A stretch of DNA of 64,000 nt from Allofournierella sp. (GCA_020025635.1 JAHHRU010000001.1:186001-250000); one strand, 5' to 3'; shown: positions 25,647 through 33,940, counted from the stretch's first letter. A program made the numbers and translations. The notes: generated by a model from the sequence alone, not told the origin.

Positions 25647-27272
25647 ATGAGAATTCAGCACAACATTATGGCGATGAACGCCTATCGCAACTACAACACC
25701 AACACTTCTGCTCTGTCCAAGAACCTGGAGAAGCTGTCCTCCGGCTACCGCATCAACCGCGCTGGTGATGACGCTGCTGGTCTGGCTATTTCCGAGAAGA
25801 TGCGTGGCCAGATCACCGGTCTGGAAGCTGCTCAGAAGAACGTTAAGGACGGCGTTTCTCTGGTAAAGACCGCTGAGGGCGCTATGCAGGAGATCCACGA
25901 CATGCTGGGCCGCATGAAGTATCTGGCTACCCAGTCTGCCAACGGCACCTACGACAACGAAGTTGACCGTGCCAACATCCAGAAGGAAGTTAACTCCCTG
26001 AAGGAAGAAATCAACCGCATTGCTGACTCCGCTAACTTCAACGGCCAGAAGCTGCTCGACGGTTCTCTGTCCGGCAGCGCTGTCAACGGCAAGGGTGTTC
26101 CCAACGTTGACGGCCTGATGCTGCAGGATGTTGTTGGCACTAACGGCAAGGGCACCATCGGTTTTGATAAAGTTGGTAGCTCTGGTAACAAAGCTCTGAA
26201 GGGCGGCGAAGAGCTGACCATGGAAGTGACCTACAAGGATGCTTCCGGCAAGCTGTCCACCTCTACCGTTAAGGTAAACGTGGTAGCTGCTTCTGGCGGT
26301 AAGCTGAGCCTGACCGATGGCAACGGCAAGACCTATGCAACCACTACTGCTACCGATGGCTCCATCGAAGCATCCACTGTTAGCAAGGCTTTTGCAGGCG
26401 CTCTGAAGGACACCTCTCTGGGCGGCATCTTCACCGCTCGTCCCGGTACCACCACTGGTCAGATCGACATTGAGACCAAGGAGCCCGGCAATGGCGCTGG
26501 CATCATTTCTGCAAAGGTTAACTGGGCAGCAGGTGAGAAGCCTGCCGGTGCTAACACCAATGATCTCGCTACTGCTTGGACCAATGGCGCTGACAGCTTC
26601 AAGGAAATCGATTTCTCTGCTGGCGCAAAGAAGTACACCAGCGGTGATGTGTTCACCGTAGGTGGCAAGAAGTTCGCCTTCGCTTCCAGCGCTGCCGCAG
26701 GCATTCCTCTGGGCAAGGACGTTCATGTTGTTGTTACCAATGGTGCTATCAACAGCCAGGCTGTTAAGGACATGAAGGACCTGATCAAGCAGCAGACCGG
26801 TTACGAAGCCACCATTGGTGCTAACACCAACACCAAGCTGCAGTTCAAGGCTGACCCCAATGCCGGCACTGTCGGCGGCCTGAAGCTGCAGATCGGCGAT
26901 ACCTCTGACGAGTACAACCAGATGAACGTTACCGTGGGCGATATGCACACCAAGGCTCTGGGCATTGCAAACGTTGACCTGAGCAATCAGGATGGCGCTG
27001 CTGCTGCTGTTCAGCTGATCAACGACGCTATCAACTCCGTGTCTTCCACCCGTGGTGATCTGGGCGCTATCCAGAACCGTCTGGAGCACACCGAGAAGAA
27101 CCTCTCTGTAATGCAGGAGAACATCCAGCAGGCAGAGTCCAACATCCGCGACACCGACGTTGCCGCCGAGATGATGGCTTACACCAAGAACAACATCCTG
27201 ATCCAGTCTGCTCAGGCTATGCTGGCTCAGGCAAACCAGGTTCCTCAGGGTGTTCTGCAGCTGCTCCAGTAA
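25647..27272 (+). CDS. hag: Flagellin
   Basis: A 541-residue filament subunit, secreted by the flagellar export apparatus without a signal peptide. The N-terminal D0/D1 segment (IQHNIMAMNAYRN, KLSSGYRINRAGDDAAGLAI) and C-terminal D1/D0 (QAMLAQANQVPQGVLQLLQ) are canonical. The central ~280 residues are a Gly/Thr/Ser/Lys-rich variable region forming exposed D2/D3 domains and so the likely target of surface modification. Codon use is strongly biased (highly expressed). Start at 25647 by AGGAGG. It has a sigma-D promoter and a CsrA-type leader, and is followed by a putative modification cassette. Confidence 0.97.
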   Translation: MRIQHNIMAMNAYRNYNTNTSALSKNLEKLSSGYRINRAGDDAAGLAISEKMRGQITGLEAAQKNVKDGVSLVKTAEGAMQEIHDMLGRMKYLATQSANGTYDNEVDRANIQKEVNSLKEEINRIADSANFNGQKLLDGSLSGSAVNGKGVPNVDGLMLQDVVGTNGKGTIGFDKVGSSGNKALKGGEELTMEVTYKDASGKLSTSTVKVNVVAASGGKLSLTDGNGKTYATTTATDGSIEASTVSKAFAGALKDTSLGGIFTARPGTTTGQIDIETKEPGNGAGIISAKVNWAAGEKPAGANTNDLATAWTNGADSFKEIDFSAGAKKYTSGDVFTVGGKKFAFASSAAAGIPLGKDVHVVVTNGAINSQAVKDMKDLIKQQTGYEATIGANTNTKLQFKADPNAGTVGGLKLQIGDTSDEYNQMNVTVGDMHTKALGIANVDLSNQDGAAAAVQLINDAINSVSSTRGDLGAIQNRLEHTEKNLSVMQENIQQAESNIRDTDVAAEMMAYTKNNILIQSAQAMLAQANQVPQGVLQLLQ

Positions 27273-27306
27273 TCCATTCAGGATCGCTGAAAAAGCTATT
27301 CGCTTT

Positions 27307-27337
27307 AGGGGGCGGGCTTTTGCCCGTCCCCTTTTTC
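27307..27337 (+). terminator. Terminator of flagellin
   Basis: AGGGGGCGGGC / GCCCGTCCCCT (one mismatch) with loop TTTT, followed by TTTTTC. It is of moderate strength, so some read-through into the next gene is possible. Confidence 0.8.
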
Positions 27338-27466
27338 TTGTTTCTTGCTCCCAAAAAAGTGAGGGATGCTCTCTTTCGCTTTTTTCGGAGTGGGAACCAA
27401 GGCTTCGGCTTTTTCTCCCCCCAAAAAATGCACCCTTTACCATTCTAAGAAAACGGAGTGAATGAT

Positions 27467-29422
27467 ATGAACCCAATCGAAATTGCCCGCAAGCTGGCCG
27501 AGCTTGGCCAAACCCCGGATGCCCAAAATGCCTATGAGCTGGCCCTGGCCCAGCCGCAGCTTTCCCCCGAGGAAGAGCTGGAGGCCGCCTGCTTTATTTT
27601 TTATTCTCAAGGGGACTACCGCATCTCCTTTACCCACTTTGTTTCCCTTTACAACCGGGGCCTGTTCCAGGCCGAGATCCTGGACCTGATGACCCAGGCC
27701 TTTTACCTGCCCAATTTGAAGGATCTGGAAAAGCAGTACCAGAGCAACACCAAAGCCCTAGAAAAATACCCCTACCTCTTCCGCAAGGACTTTTTAAAGC
27801 CGGAAGAGCTGCCCATCCTGTTTTTCCCCTTTGATGACAACGGCTTTGTGCCCTTTTACACCAAAGAAAACCGCTTTGGCGATTATGTGAATGTGAACGA
27901 CACCATCATCGACCGGTGGTTCTTCAAAGATCTTTCCAAGCCCATCCTGGCCGGGGATGTGTATTCCCAGTATCAGCTGGAATACCTTTATGACAATGTG
28001 CGCAAAAGCGAATGGGTGGCAAAAGAAAACCACATCTACCTGCACTATACCAATTGGGCCGTGTTCTGCGCCTACCTCCAGGTGCTGAACTTCAAAAAGC
28101 TGCTGCGGGATGAAAAGTTCGTTTTCCTTATGGAAGACCAGGTGAGCCGCTACCCCATCGACTTCAAGGCCGAATACGGCATCGACTACAGCCAGTATGA
28201 TGTAAAACCCATCGGCGTTTCGGAAGTGAAACGGCTCATCTGGCACACCCAGCTGGCCACCCACAACGGCGGCGACTTTTTCAACGAGATCCTTTACGGC
28301 CACCCCAACCTGCTGGCCTTTGACTCGGTGATGATGGATGCAACAGTGGAAACCGTTCAGCAGGTGCGCAAAGCAATGATGCAGAAAAAACAGAATGCCA
28401 TCGATATCCGAATTTACCGCAAGCTGATGCCTGTAAAAAATCCTTCGGATAAGGATATTTTGGTGGCCCTCTTCCTCACTGCAGAGGAATCCTCCAAGGC
28501 GGACCCCTCTGCCCGCATCGTTCCGGCCCTGCTGTTCCAGCCCCACTTCCACAACATGAACTATGATGTTCACGGCTCGGCCGAAACCCGCAACTGCACC
28601 CTCACCTCCAAACAATACGATGAAATCCGCCGCTCCCCCCTGTTCACCGGTTTCAGCTATATCAAAACCTTCAGCCCCCTGCGCCGCCCCACCACCAGCT
28701 ACGGCGCCACCATCCGCTTCACCTGGAACGCCTCTTTGGAACAAGCCAATAGCGTTGTTGGCGATTCCCTCAGTAACCGTCTTTTGAATCGCAGCTTTAT
28801 GGTGAACCCCTGGGACCGCCTCTATCGGGACAGCCGCCTGGTCCGCTTTGAAGATGGCAAGTTGAACCCCACCGCCACCTTCACCGCCCTGGCCGAATTT
28901 TTGGATATCCCCTACACCGAAACCATGACCTATTGCTCCGGTGCCGAGGGCATCAACCCGGAATCTCTGGCAGGCAACGACCTGGGCTTTTCCACCGCCG
29001 CCATCTACCGCACCTATGATGATTACTGCAACGATGCCGACCGGGCGTTCCTGGAATATTTCTACCGGGATGTGTACGAAACCTACGGCTACGACTTCCA
29101 CTATTACAAGGGCGAGCCAGTGGATGAGGAATGGATCCGCACCCACGCCGAAGGCGCCCAGCATCTGGATGAGCTTATTTTAAATTCTCACCAGAAGGCC
29201 ATGCTCACAGGCTTTTCAAAAAAAATGGATGAAGAGATTGCTCAAACCAATGCAAAGAACCTGAGTGAGGAGACAGTACAGGATTGCATCCAAAATCGCA
29301 TTCAAATTGCCACCGAGCTGGAAAAGGGCCTGCGCTTTGTAAACGCCGAGGGCCAGCCCCTGCAGATGATGACCCCCCTCAAGCTCGATCCGGCCCTGCT
29401 GGAACAGCCCCTTTACCACTAA
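27467..29422 (+). CDS. Sulfotransferase-like protein with helical N-terminal region
   Basis: A 651-residue soluble protein. Residues ~1-90 look like tetratricopeptide-type helical repeats. A middle segment THNGGDFFNEILYGHPNLL has the layout of the 5'-phosphosulfate loop of bacterial sulfotransferases (RSGTT...L..HP), though the P-loop residues are altered. Near the C-terminus RLVRFEDG ... TFTALAEFLDIPY matches the conserved sulfotransferase end motif (R-E-D-L ... FL-I-P). I chose ATG 27467 because ACGGAG precedes it. It lies 195 bases behind flagellin and 9 bases before an APS-kinase-like gene. Proposed role: transfer of a sulfuryl group to flagellin or its glycan. A glycosyltransferase-like role is an alternative. 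Confidence 0.6.
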   Translation: MNPIEIARKLAELGQTPDAQNAYELALAQPQLSPEEELEAACFIFYSQGDYRISFTHFVSLYNRGLFQAEILDLMTQAFYLPNLKDLEKQYQSNTKALEKYPYLFRKDFLKPEELPILFFPFDDNGFVPFYTKENRFGDYVNVNDTIIDRWFFKDLSKPILAGDVYSQYQLEYLYDNVRKSEWVAKENHIYLHYTNWAVFCAYLQVLNFKKLLRDEKFVFLMEDQVSRYPIDFKAEYGIDYSQYDVKPIGVSEVKRLIWHTQLATHNGGDFFNEILYGHPNLLAFDSVMMDATVETVQQVRKAMMQKKQNAIDIRIYRKLMPVKNPSDKDILVALFLTAEESSKADPSARIVPALLFQPHFHNMNYDVHGSAETRNCTLTSKQYDEIRRSPLFTGFSYIKTFSPLRRPTTSYGATIRFTWNASLEQANSVVGDSLSNRLLNRSFMVNPWDRLYRDSRLVRFEDGKLNPTATFTALAEFLDIPYTETMTYCSGAEGINPESLAGNDLGFSTAAIYRTYDDYCNDADRAFLEYFYRDVYETYGYDFHYYKGEPVDEEWIRTHAEGAQHLDELILNSHQKAMLTGFSKKMDEEIAQTNAKNLSEETVQDCIQNRIQIATELEKGLRFVNAEGQPLQMMTPLKLDPALLEQPLYH

Positions 29423-29431
29423 GGAGACATT

Positions 29432-30586
29432 ATGGAACAAAAAGGAACGGTTTATTTCTTCACCGGCCTTTCCGGCGCCGGCAAAACCACTTTGGGCAGC
29501 CTTTTTTACAGCCGCCTGAAACACACCAAACCCAACGCCGTTTATCTGGACGGCGATGAGATCCGCATCGCCTTTGGCGAGGATGTGGGCTATACCGCCG
29601 AAGAACGCCTGCGCTGGGCGGGGCGCATCTTCCGTGTGTGCAAGCTTCTTTCCGACCAGGGCATCGATGTGGTGGTCTGCTCCATTGCCATGTACGAAAC
29701 CGTGCGCAGCTGGAACCGGCAGAACATCCCCAATTACAAAGAGATCTATGTAAAGGTAACCAAAGAGACCCTTTTGCAGCGCAACCAAAAGGGCCTTTAC
29801 ACCGGCGGCAAAAACGTGGTTGGGGTCGATCTTCCCTTCGATGAACCCCATCACCCCGACCTGGTGGTCTGCAACGATGGTGACCGCCAGCCCCTGGCCG
29901 TGGTGGAAGAGATCGAGCAGAAGCTCTACCCCAACATCGTGGAAAACCCCATCGACAACCGGGCTTACTGGAACCAGTATTACAAAAACCGCATCTGCTC
30001 CGAAGAGCCTTCGCCCTTTGCCCAGTATGTGGCAACCCTTGTGCAGCCCGGCCGCAAGCTGGTGGAGCTTGGCTGCGGCAATGGCCGTGATGCCGTCTAT
30101 TTTGCCTCACAGGGGCTTTTGGTAACCGCCCTGGATCTTTCTTTGGAAGCCATCGAAACCCTTTCCGCCAGGAATATCCCCGGGGCTCAGTTCATCTGCG
30201 CCGATTTCATCGCCGCCGACTGCCACGCCCCCAGCTGCTACGACTACGCTTACAGCCGCTTCACCCTGCATGCCATCAACCAAAAGCAGGAAACCATGCT
30301 TCTGCGCGCCATGTTCCGCAGCCTCAAACCCGGCGGCAAGCTGTTCATCGAGGTGCGCAGCGTAAACGACCCCCTCTTTGGCAAGGGCAGGCAGCTGGAA
30401 CGCAACGCCTTTTTCTATGACAACCATTACCGCCGCTTCATCGTGCTTTCGGAACTGCTGGACCATTTGCAGGCCGAAGGCTACCGGGTGGAATACGCCC
30501 GGGAAAGCACCGGCTTTGCCCCCTACGGCAACGATGATCCCCCGGTGATCCGGGTGGTTGCGGTGAAACCGGAGGCGGCCGAATGA
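29432..30586 (+). CDS. APS-kinase-like domain fused to a class I methyltransferase
   Basis: A 384-residue fusion. The N-terminal half (1-~170) is a CysC-type adenylylsulfate kinase: P-loop GLSGAGKT (12-19), LDGDEIR (39-45), RNQKGLY (117-123) and NVVGVDLPFDEP (128-139). The usual ISPYR segment is replaced by CSIAMYETVR (83-92), so the acceptor may not be APS. The C-terminal half (~175-384) is a SAM methyltransferase with motif I VELGCGNGRDAVYFA (211-225) and an acidic post-I loop TALDLS. GGAGAC precedes the ATG. The stop overlaps the PHP gene start (ATGA), so all three cassette genes are probably coupled. It could make PAPS for the preceding protein. Confidence 0.8.
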   Translation: MEQKGTVYFFTGLSGAGKTTLGSLFYSRLKHTKPNAVYLDGDEIRIAFGEDVGYTAEERLRWAGRIFRVCKLLSDQGIDVVVCSIAMYETVRSWNRQNIPNYKEIYVKVTKETLLQRNQKGLYTGGKNVVGVDLPFDEPHHPDLVVCNDGDRQPLAVVEEIEQKLYPNIVENPIDNRAYWNQYYKNRICSEEPSPFAQYVATLVQPGRKLVELGCGNGRDAVYFASQGLLVTALDLSLEAIETLSARNIPGAQFICADFIAADCHAPSCYDYAYSRFTLHAINQKQETMLLRAMFRSLKPGGKLFIEVRSVNDPLFGKGRQLERNAFFYDNHYRRFIVLSELLDHLQAEGYRVEYARESTGFAPYGNDDPPVIRVVAVKPEAAE

Positions 30587-31392
30587 TCGCTGATCTGCAC
30601 ACCCATTCCACCGCATCCGACGGCCAGTATGCCCCCGCCCAGCTGGTTCAGCTGGCCAAAGAAAAGGGCATCGAAGCCCTGGCCCTCACCGATCACGACA
30701 CGGTGGACGGCGTCCCCGAAGCGGCCCAGGCCGGCCGCCGGGCCGGCATCCGGGTCATCCCCGGTGTGGAGCTGGGTGCCAAGGAATACAAAAACCTGCA
30801 CATCCTGGGCTACAATTACGCAAACGCCCCCTGCCCCTTGACCGACCTTTGCCAAAAGCTGCGGGCCGGCCGGGACGAGCGCAAATACCGCATTCTGGAT
30901 TTTTTAAAGGAAAAGGGTGTCGAGCTTTCGCTGGAAGAAGTGGAAGAAATGGCAGGCGGCAAGGTGATCGCCCGCCCCCACTTTGCCCAGGTCATGGTGC
31001 GCCGCGGCTATGTGGCCACCACCCGTGAAGCCTTCGACCGCTATCTGGACACCTCCGAATACAGCCGCATCGAGCGCTTCAAAGCCACCGCTCAGGAGTG
31101 CATCGAGGCCATCAAGGCCTCCGGCGGCAAGGTGTCCATGGCCCACCCCTACCAGGTGGGGCTGGATGATGATGCGCTGGAGGCGCTTGTGCGCTCTTTA
31201 AAAGGCTTTGGGCTGGATGCCATAGAATGTTACCATTCAGGCCATACACCTCAGCAGACGGCCTTCTACCTGTCTCTGGCGAAGCGTTATGACCTGCATG
31301 TGACCGGCGGCAGCGATTTCCACGGCGAGCGTGTCAAACCCAATATCCAGCTCACCCCCCGCCCCCTCGAAATCGACTGGCTCCTGGGCTGA
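30583..31392 (+). CDS. PHP-domain phosphoesterase, possible 3',5'-nucleoside bisphosphate phosphatase
   Basis: A 269-residue metal-dependent phosphoesterase of the TrpH/YciV branch of the PHP superfamily. Metal ligands are visible in DLHTHSTASDG (4-14), LTDHDT (~36-41), GVELG, RPHFA, MAHPYQ and SDFHG. Characterised relatives hydrolyse the 3'-phosphate of nucleoside 3',5'-bisphosphates such as PAP, or trim 5' RNA ends (RNase AM). PAP is the by-product of PAPS-dependent sulfotransfer, so the four-base overlap with the APS-kinase-like gene points to PAP recycling. The last third of the gene is tandemly duplicated immediately downstream. Confidence 0.85.
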   Translation: MIADLHTHSTASDGQYAPAQLVQLAKEKGIEALALTDHDTVDGVPEAAQAGRRAGIRVIPGVELGAKEYKNLHILGYNYANAPCPLTDLCQKLRAGRDERKYRILDFLKEKGVELSLEEVEEMAGGKVIARPHFAQVMVRRGYVATTREAFDRYLDTSEYSRIERFKATAQECIEAIKASGGKVSMAHPYQVGLDDDALEALVRSLKGFGLDAIECYHSGHTPQQTAFYLSLAKRYDLHVTGGSDFHGERVKPNIQLTPRPLEIDWLLG

Positions 31393-31717
31393 CCCCAAGC
31401 GGAGGTTTTAAACACCCCCCGGCGGCAGGGTGTCCATGGCCCACCCCTACCAGGTGGGGCTGGATGATGATGCCCTGGAGGCGCTTGTGCGCTCCTTAAA
31501 AGGCTTTGGGCTGGATGCCATAGGAATGTTACCATTCGGGCCATACACCCCAGCAAACGGCCTTCCACCCGTCTCTGGCGAAGCGTTATGACCTGCATGT
31601 AACCGGCGGCAGCGATTTCCACGGCGAGCGCGTCAAACCCAATATCCACCTCACCCCCGCCCCCTCGAAATCGACTGACTCCTGGGCTGACCCCAAAGCG
31701 GAAATTTTAAACAACCC
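31121..31717 (+). repeat. Tandem direct duplication, unit about 298 bases, two copies
   Basis: Copy 1 (31121-31418) is the 3' end of the PHP gene plus about 26 bases of downstream DNA. Copy 2 (31419-31717) repeats it in order with scattered substitutions and small indels. The shared junction GACCCCAA(A)GCGGA..TTTTAAAC appears at the end of both copies. Confidence 0.93.
31419..31695 (+). pseudogene. Broken duplicate of the PHP gene 3' end
   Basis: It reads like the last ~90 codons of the PHP gene (VSMAHPYQVGLDD onward), but an extra G after GCCATAG (about 31531) and a lost C in the C run near 31655 shift the frame, and a GAC replaces the TGG before CTCCTGGGC. There is no start codon or ribosome binding site. 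It is a decaying remnant of a tandem duplication. Confidence 0.88.
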
Positions 31718-31753
31718 CCGGCCGGCCCTGTTTAAAACAAGGCCGGGTTGGCC

Positions 31754-31818
31754 GATTGCAAGCAAAGCTGTGCAAGCCGGTTGCAAGTAAAGCCGGGCTT
31801 GTTGGTTGTAAGCAATGC
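31754..31818 (+). repeat. Three degenerate 25-base-period repeats
   Basis: GATTGCAAGCAAAGC (31754), GGTTGCAAGTAAAGC (31779) and GGTTGTAAGCAATGC (31804) are spaced exactly 25 bases apart. Confidence 0.65.
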
Positions 31819-31914
31819 CAAAGTGCCCAGTTTAGGTAAACCCAAGCCAGCCACTTGAGGCAAAATCAAATTGGCCGCCTTAAATTAAAGTTTGATAGGC
31901 TGCTTTAAACCACA

Positions 31915-31951
31915 AAACAGGCCGGGAAGAAATCCTCCCCGGCCTGTTTCT
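31915..31951 (+). terminator. Hairpin terminator downstream of the cassette
   Basis: AAACAGGCCGGG / CCCGGCCTGTTT arms with a loop of about 10 bases and a T-rich tail on the plus strand. Confidence 0.65.
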
Positions 31952-32149
31952 TTGTCTCTGCCTGCCTTCTGGCTCTGGCCTGCCTGTTGGCTCTGCTCTT
32001 TTCTCTAACCCAGCCTTGCTTTTGCACAGTCTTGCTCTGCCCCTGCCCCTTCTTCTGCCCCGCTTTTTCGGCAAAGCCGGGCAGGCTGGTTTAATCAAAG
32101 CCAGGTGGCCGGTTGTGAGCAAGATCAAATAAACCATTCAAAATAAAAG

Positions 32150-32187
32150 CCGGGCTTTGAGAGAAGAAATTCTTTCAAAGCCCGGTT
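32150..32187 (+). terminator. Second hairpin terminator downstream of the cassette
   Basis: CCGGGCTTTGA / TCAAAGCCCGG arms with additional GAAGAA/TTCTTTC pairing and a TTTTT tail on the plus strand. Confidence 0.75.
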
Positions 32188-32460
32188 TTTGCGTTTTATG
32201 CGGCCTGCGCTCTGCCGCCTGCCCTGCCCCTTTTATCCTTCTTCTGCCCTTGCCTTTTGGGCGGCTTGCCCTGCCGCCCTTTGGTCCTTGTAAGGCCCAT
32301 TTTCAAGCGCTGGCTCAGTCCCTGGCTCGGCTCATCCCCAGCCCGGCTCAACCCCCGGCCCGGCCCAACCCCCGGCCCGGCCCAAGCTCCGGCGCTGACC
32401 CATTCTTTGGCACATGCACTCCCCGGCCTTTTCACATTTCTCTTTTTTGCCAAACAAAAA

Positions 32461-32498
32461 AATAATGGCGGAAAGCACAGGTGCTTTCCGCCATTATT
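32461..32498 (-). terminator. Terminator of the flgM-csrA operon
   Basis: A perfect 18-base stem (AATGGCGGAAAGCAC / GTGCTTTCCGCCATT plus outer A/T pairs), followed on the minus strand by a run of seven T, 24 bases after the csrA stop. Confidence 0.93.
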
Positions 32499-32521
32499 CA
32501 AAACAAATCGGTTTTCCCAAA

Positions 32522-32818
32522 TCAGGGCTTCTTGGGCGCATCCTTTTCGGTCTGCTCTTGCAGAACCGAAAGTTCTGCCGCATTCAGCACTCCCTGAGAG
32601 CCCAGCAGCTGCAGCAGGTCAGCCGGGTCGGCAGCGTGTTCCGCCGCCGATTCCTGGTTGGCAATTTCGGTTTCGCGCAGCTCGCCGCGCAGGATGGAAA
32701 CCTCACGCGGTGCCGAAATGGCCAGCCGCACTCGATTTCCCTCAACCGAAACCACCGAAATGGCAATATCATCACCGATCAGTATTTGTTCGCCTTCTCT
32801 GCGCTGCAAAATCAGCAT
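32522..32818 (-). CDS. csrA: Carbon storage regulator CsrA
   Basis: A 98-residue RNA-binding translational repressor. The core (1-~60) is canonical: MLILQRREGEQILIGDDIAI, VRLAISAPREVSILRGEL. A ~35-residue C-terminal extension (DLLQLLGSQGVLNAAELSVL...) is longer than in most CsrA proteins. In Bacillus CsrA blocks flagellin translation and is sequestered by FliW. Here csrA overlaps fliW by 7 bases, and the flagellin leader contains GGA-loop sites. Confidence 0.95.
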   Translation of the reverse strand: MLILQRREGEQILIGDDIAISVVSVEGNRVRLAISAPREVSILRGELRETEIANQESAAEHAADPADLLQLLGSQGVLNAAELSVLQEQTEKDAPKKP

Positions 32819-33258
32819 GTGGCACCTCCACTGAATTCAGACAGCGGATACCGCATATCGTATTCATCGGTGTCCATAATGATCTGCCGGCCAACCAGTG
32901 TGTTGGGGTTGATCGCCACAGGGCAGCGCATATTCACGGTGCTGTTCGCAACCGGGTTGCGCACCGTGCAGAAAACATAATAATACAGATCTTCGGATTT
33001 CTCCACGCCCAGCTGCTGCAATTCAGAGGGCAGCACAACCGGCGCATAGGTGCTGCTGAAACGGAATGGGTCCAGCACCACAAATGCCAGCTCAGAAGTT
33101 CTTGTGCTTTGCAGGCACAGCATTACCGACTCACTGCCCGCAAACGGAAGCAGCAAAAACTCCTTTTCATCCGGAAAACCCGGAATTCCCACCGGGAAAG
33201 AGATCGCTTCTTCCTTTTCATATTCGATCTGCCCAAAGAACTTGGTTTGAAGTTTCAA
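32812..33258 (-). CDS. fliW: Flagellar assembly factor FliW
   Basis: A 148-residue cytoplasmic protein that binds CsrA, and flagellin when the latter accumulates. Visible family pattern: FFGQIEYEKEEAISFPVGIPGFPDEKEFLLLP near the N-terminus in shorter conserved blocks, FVVLDPFRF, and VNMRCPVAINPNTLVGRQII near the C-terminus. It lies between DUF6470 and csrA, as in Bacillus. Confidence 0.95.
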   Translation of the reverse strand: MKLQTKFFGQIEYEKEEAISFPVGIPGFPDEKEFLLLPFAGSESVMLCLQSTRTSELAFVVLDPFRFSSTYAPVVLPSELQQLGVEKSEDLYYYVFCTVRNPVANSTVNMRCPVAINPNTLVGRQIIMDTDEYDMRYPLSEFSGGATC

Positions 33259-33274
33259 AACAACACCCCCAGAA

Positions 33275-33889
33275 TCAGGCCTGGACGTCTACCGGAGTAT
33301 AATCCTCGCCATAAGAAGGCGGAACATAAACCGGACCGCCCAGATATTTGATGACGATATCCGGCTGCTGCTGAACCGAAATTTCAATGTTGCCGGGCGT
33401 GAACTCAAACCGAGTCTTGTTCATGCGCCAGTCCAAATTCAGCTTGTCCATTTCGTAGTGGATGGTCATTGCACCCTTGTCCCACGAAATATCTGCGCCG
33501 GCCTTGGGAATAAAATCAATTCCCACATTCGGCTTGTAGTCCTTCATCATGGCCTCGGCCGCAAACTGTGTAACCAGTTCCTCACCGATCTGGGTCTTGA
33601 GAAGGAGCTCGCCCTGCTGGGCATAACTGGCGGTTGCATCATAAACCGCCTGCCGGCCCCGCTGTGCATACTGCCTGATCGCGCTTGCCGCGGAAGCAGG
33701 CGTGCCCATGGAATCCCGTGCCTGGAAGGTATCCAGTTTTACCTGGATCGCCTTGCTCTGAATCTGCAGCCCGCCCTTATCACGGGAAATCTGCAAATCG
33801 GCAGTCCCTCGTGCGTATTCAAGTTTTGCAGGAGTTACTTTGATTTCCAGTTTGATCGGGACGGTTGTGATCTCAATAAGCTGATCCAT
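33275..33889 (-). CDS. DUF6470 (YviE-type) flagellar-operon protein
   Basis: A 204-residue protein with the YviE pattern: an N-terminal beta segment (LIEITTVPIKLEI), a central helical part (RQYAQRGRQAVYDATASYAQQGE) and a beta-rich C-terminus ending GGPVYVPPS. It sits between flgL and fliW as yviE does in Bacillus. Its function is unknown, but its conserved position ties it to filament assembly. Confidence 0.87.
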   Translation of the reverse strand: MDQLIEITTVPIKLEIKVTPAKLEYARGTADLQISRDKGGLQIQSKAIQVKLDTFQARDSMGTPASAASAIRQYAQRGRQAVYDATASYAQQGELLLKTQIGEELVTQFAAEAMMKDYKPNVGIDFIPKAGADISWDKGAMTIHYEMDKLNLDWRMNKTRFEFTPGNIEISVQQQPDIVIKYLGGPVYVPPSYGEDYTPVDVQA

Positions 33890-33940
33890 TATAGCTCCAA
33901 TCCCCCTTTTGCTTACAAAATTTTACGCTGTGCTTGGTTT

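Larger units (their letters stand above)
31718..32460. other. Gene-free stretch with hairpins and short repeats
   Basis: About 740 bases between the convergent PHP and csrA genes. I find no credible gene. It contains GC-rich hairpins (31720-31746; 31915-31949; 32150-32185), three degenerate 25-base-period copies of a (G)GTTGCAAGCAAAGC-like element starting at 31754, 31779 and 31804 with a weaker one near 32111, and a repetitive CCCCGGCCCGGCC tract near 32340-32390. It looks like eroding duplicated DNA. Confidence 0.6.

Noticed and set aside
31754..31818. Possible CRISPR-like array (three repeats with period 25)
   Set aside because: The copies are degenerate, there are no distinct spacers of constant length, and no cas genes are near.
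32257..33351. 364-codon open frame on the plus strand across the repeat region, csrA and fliW
   Set aside because: It runs through a terminator hairpin and antisense to two conserved genes; low-complexity Pro/Arg start, no start signals.
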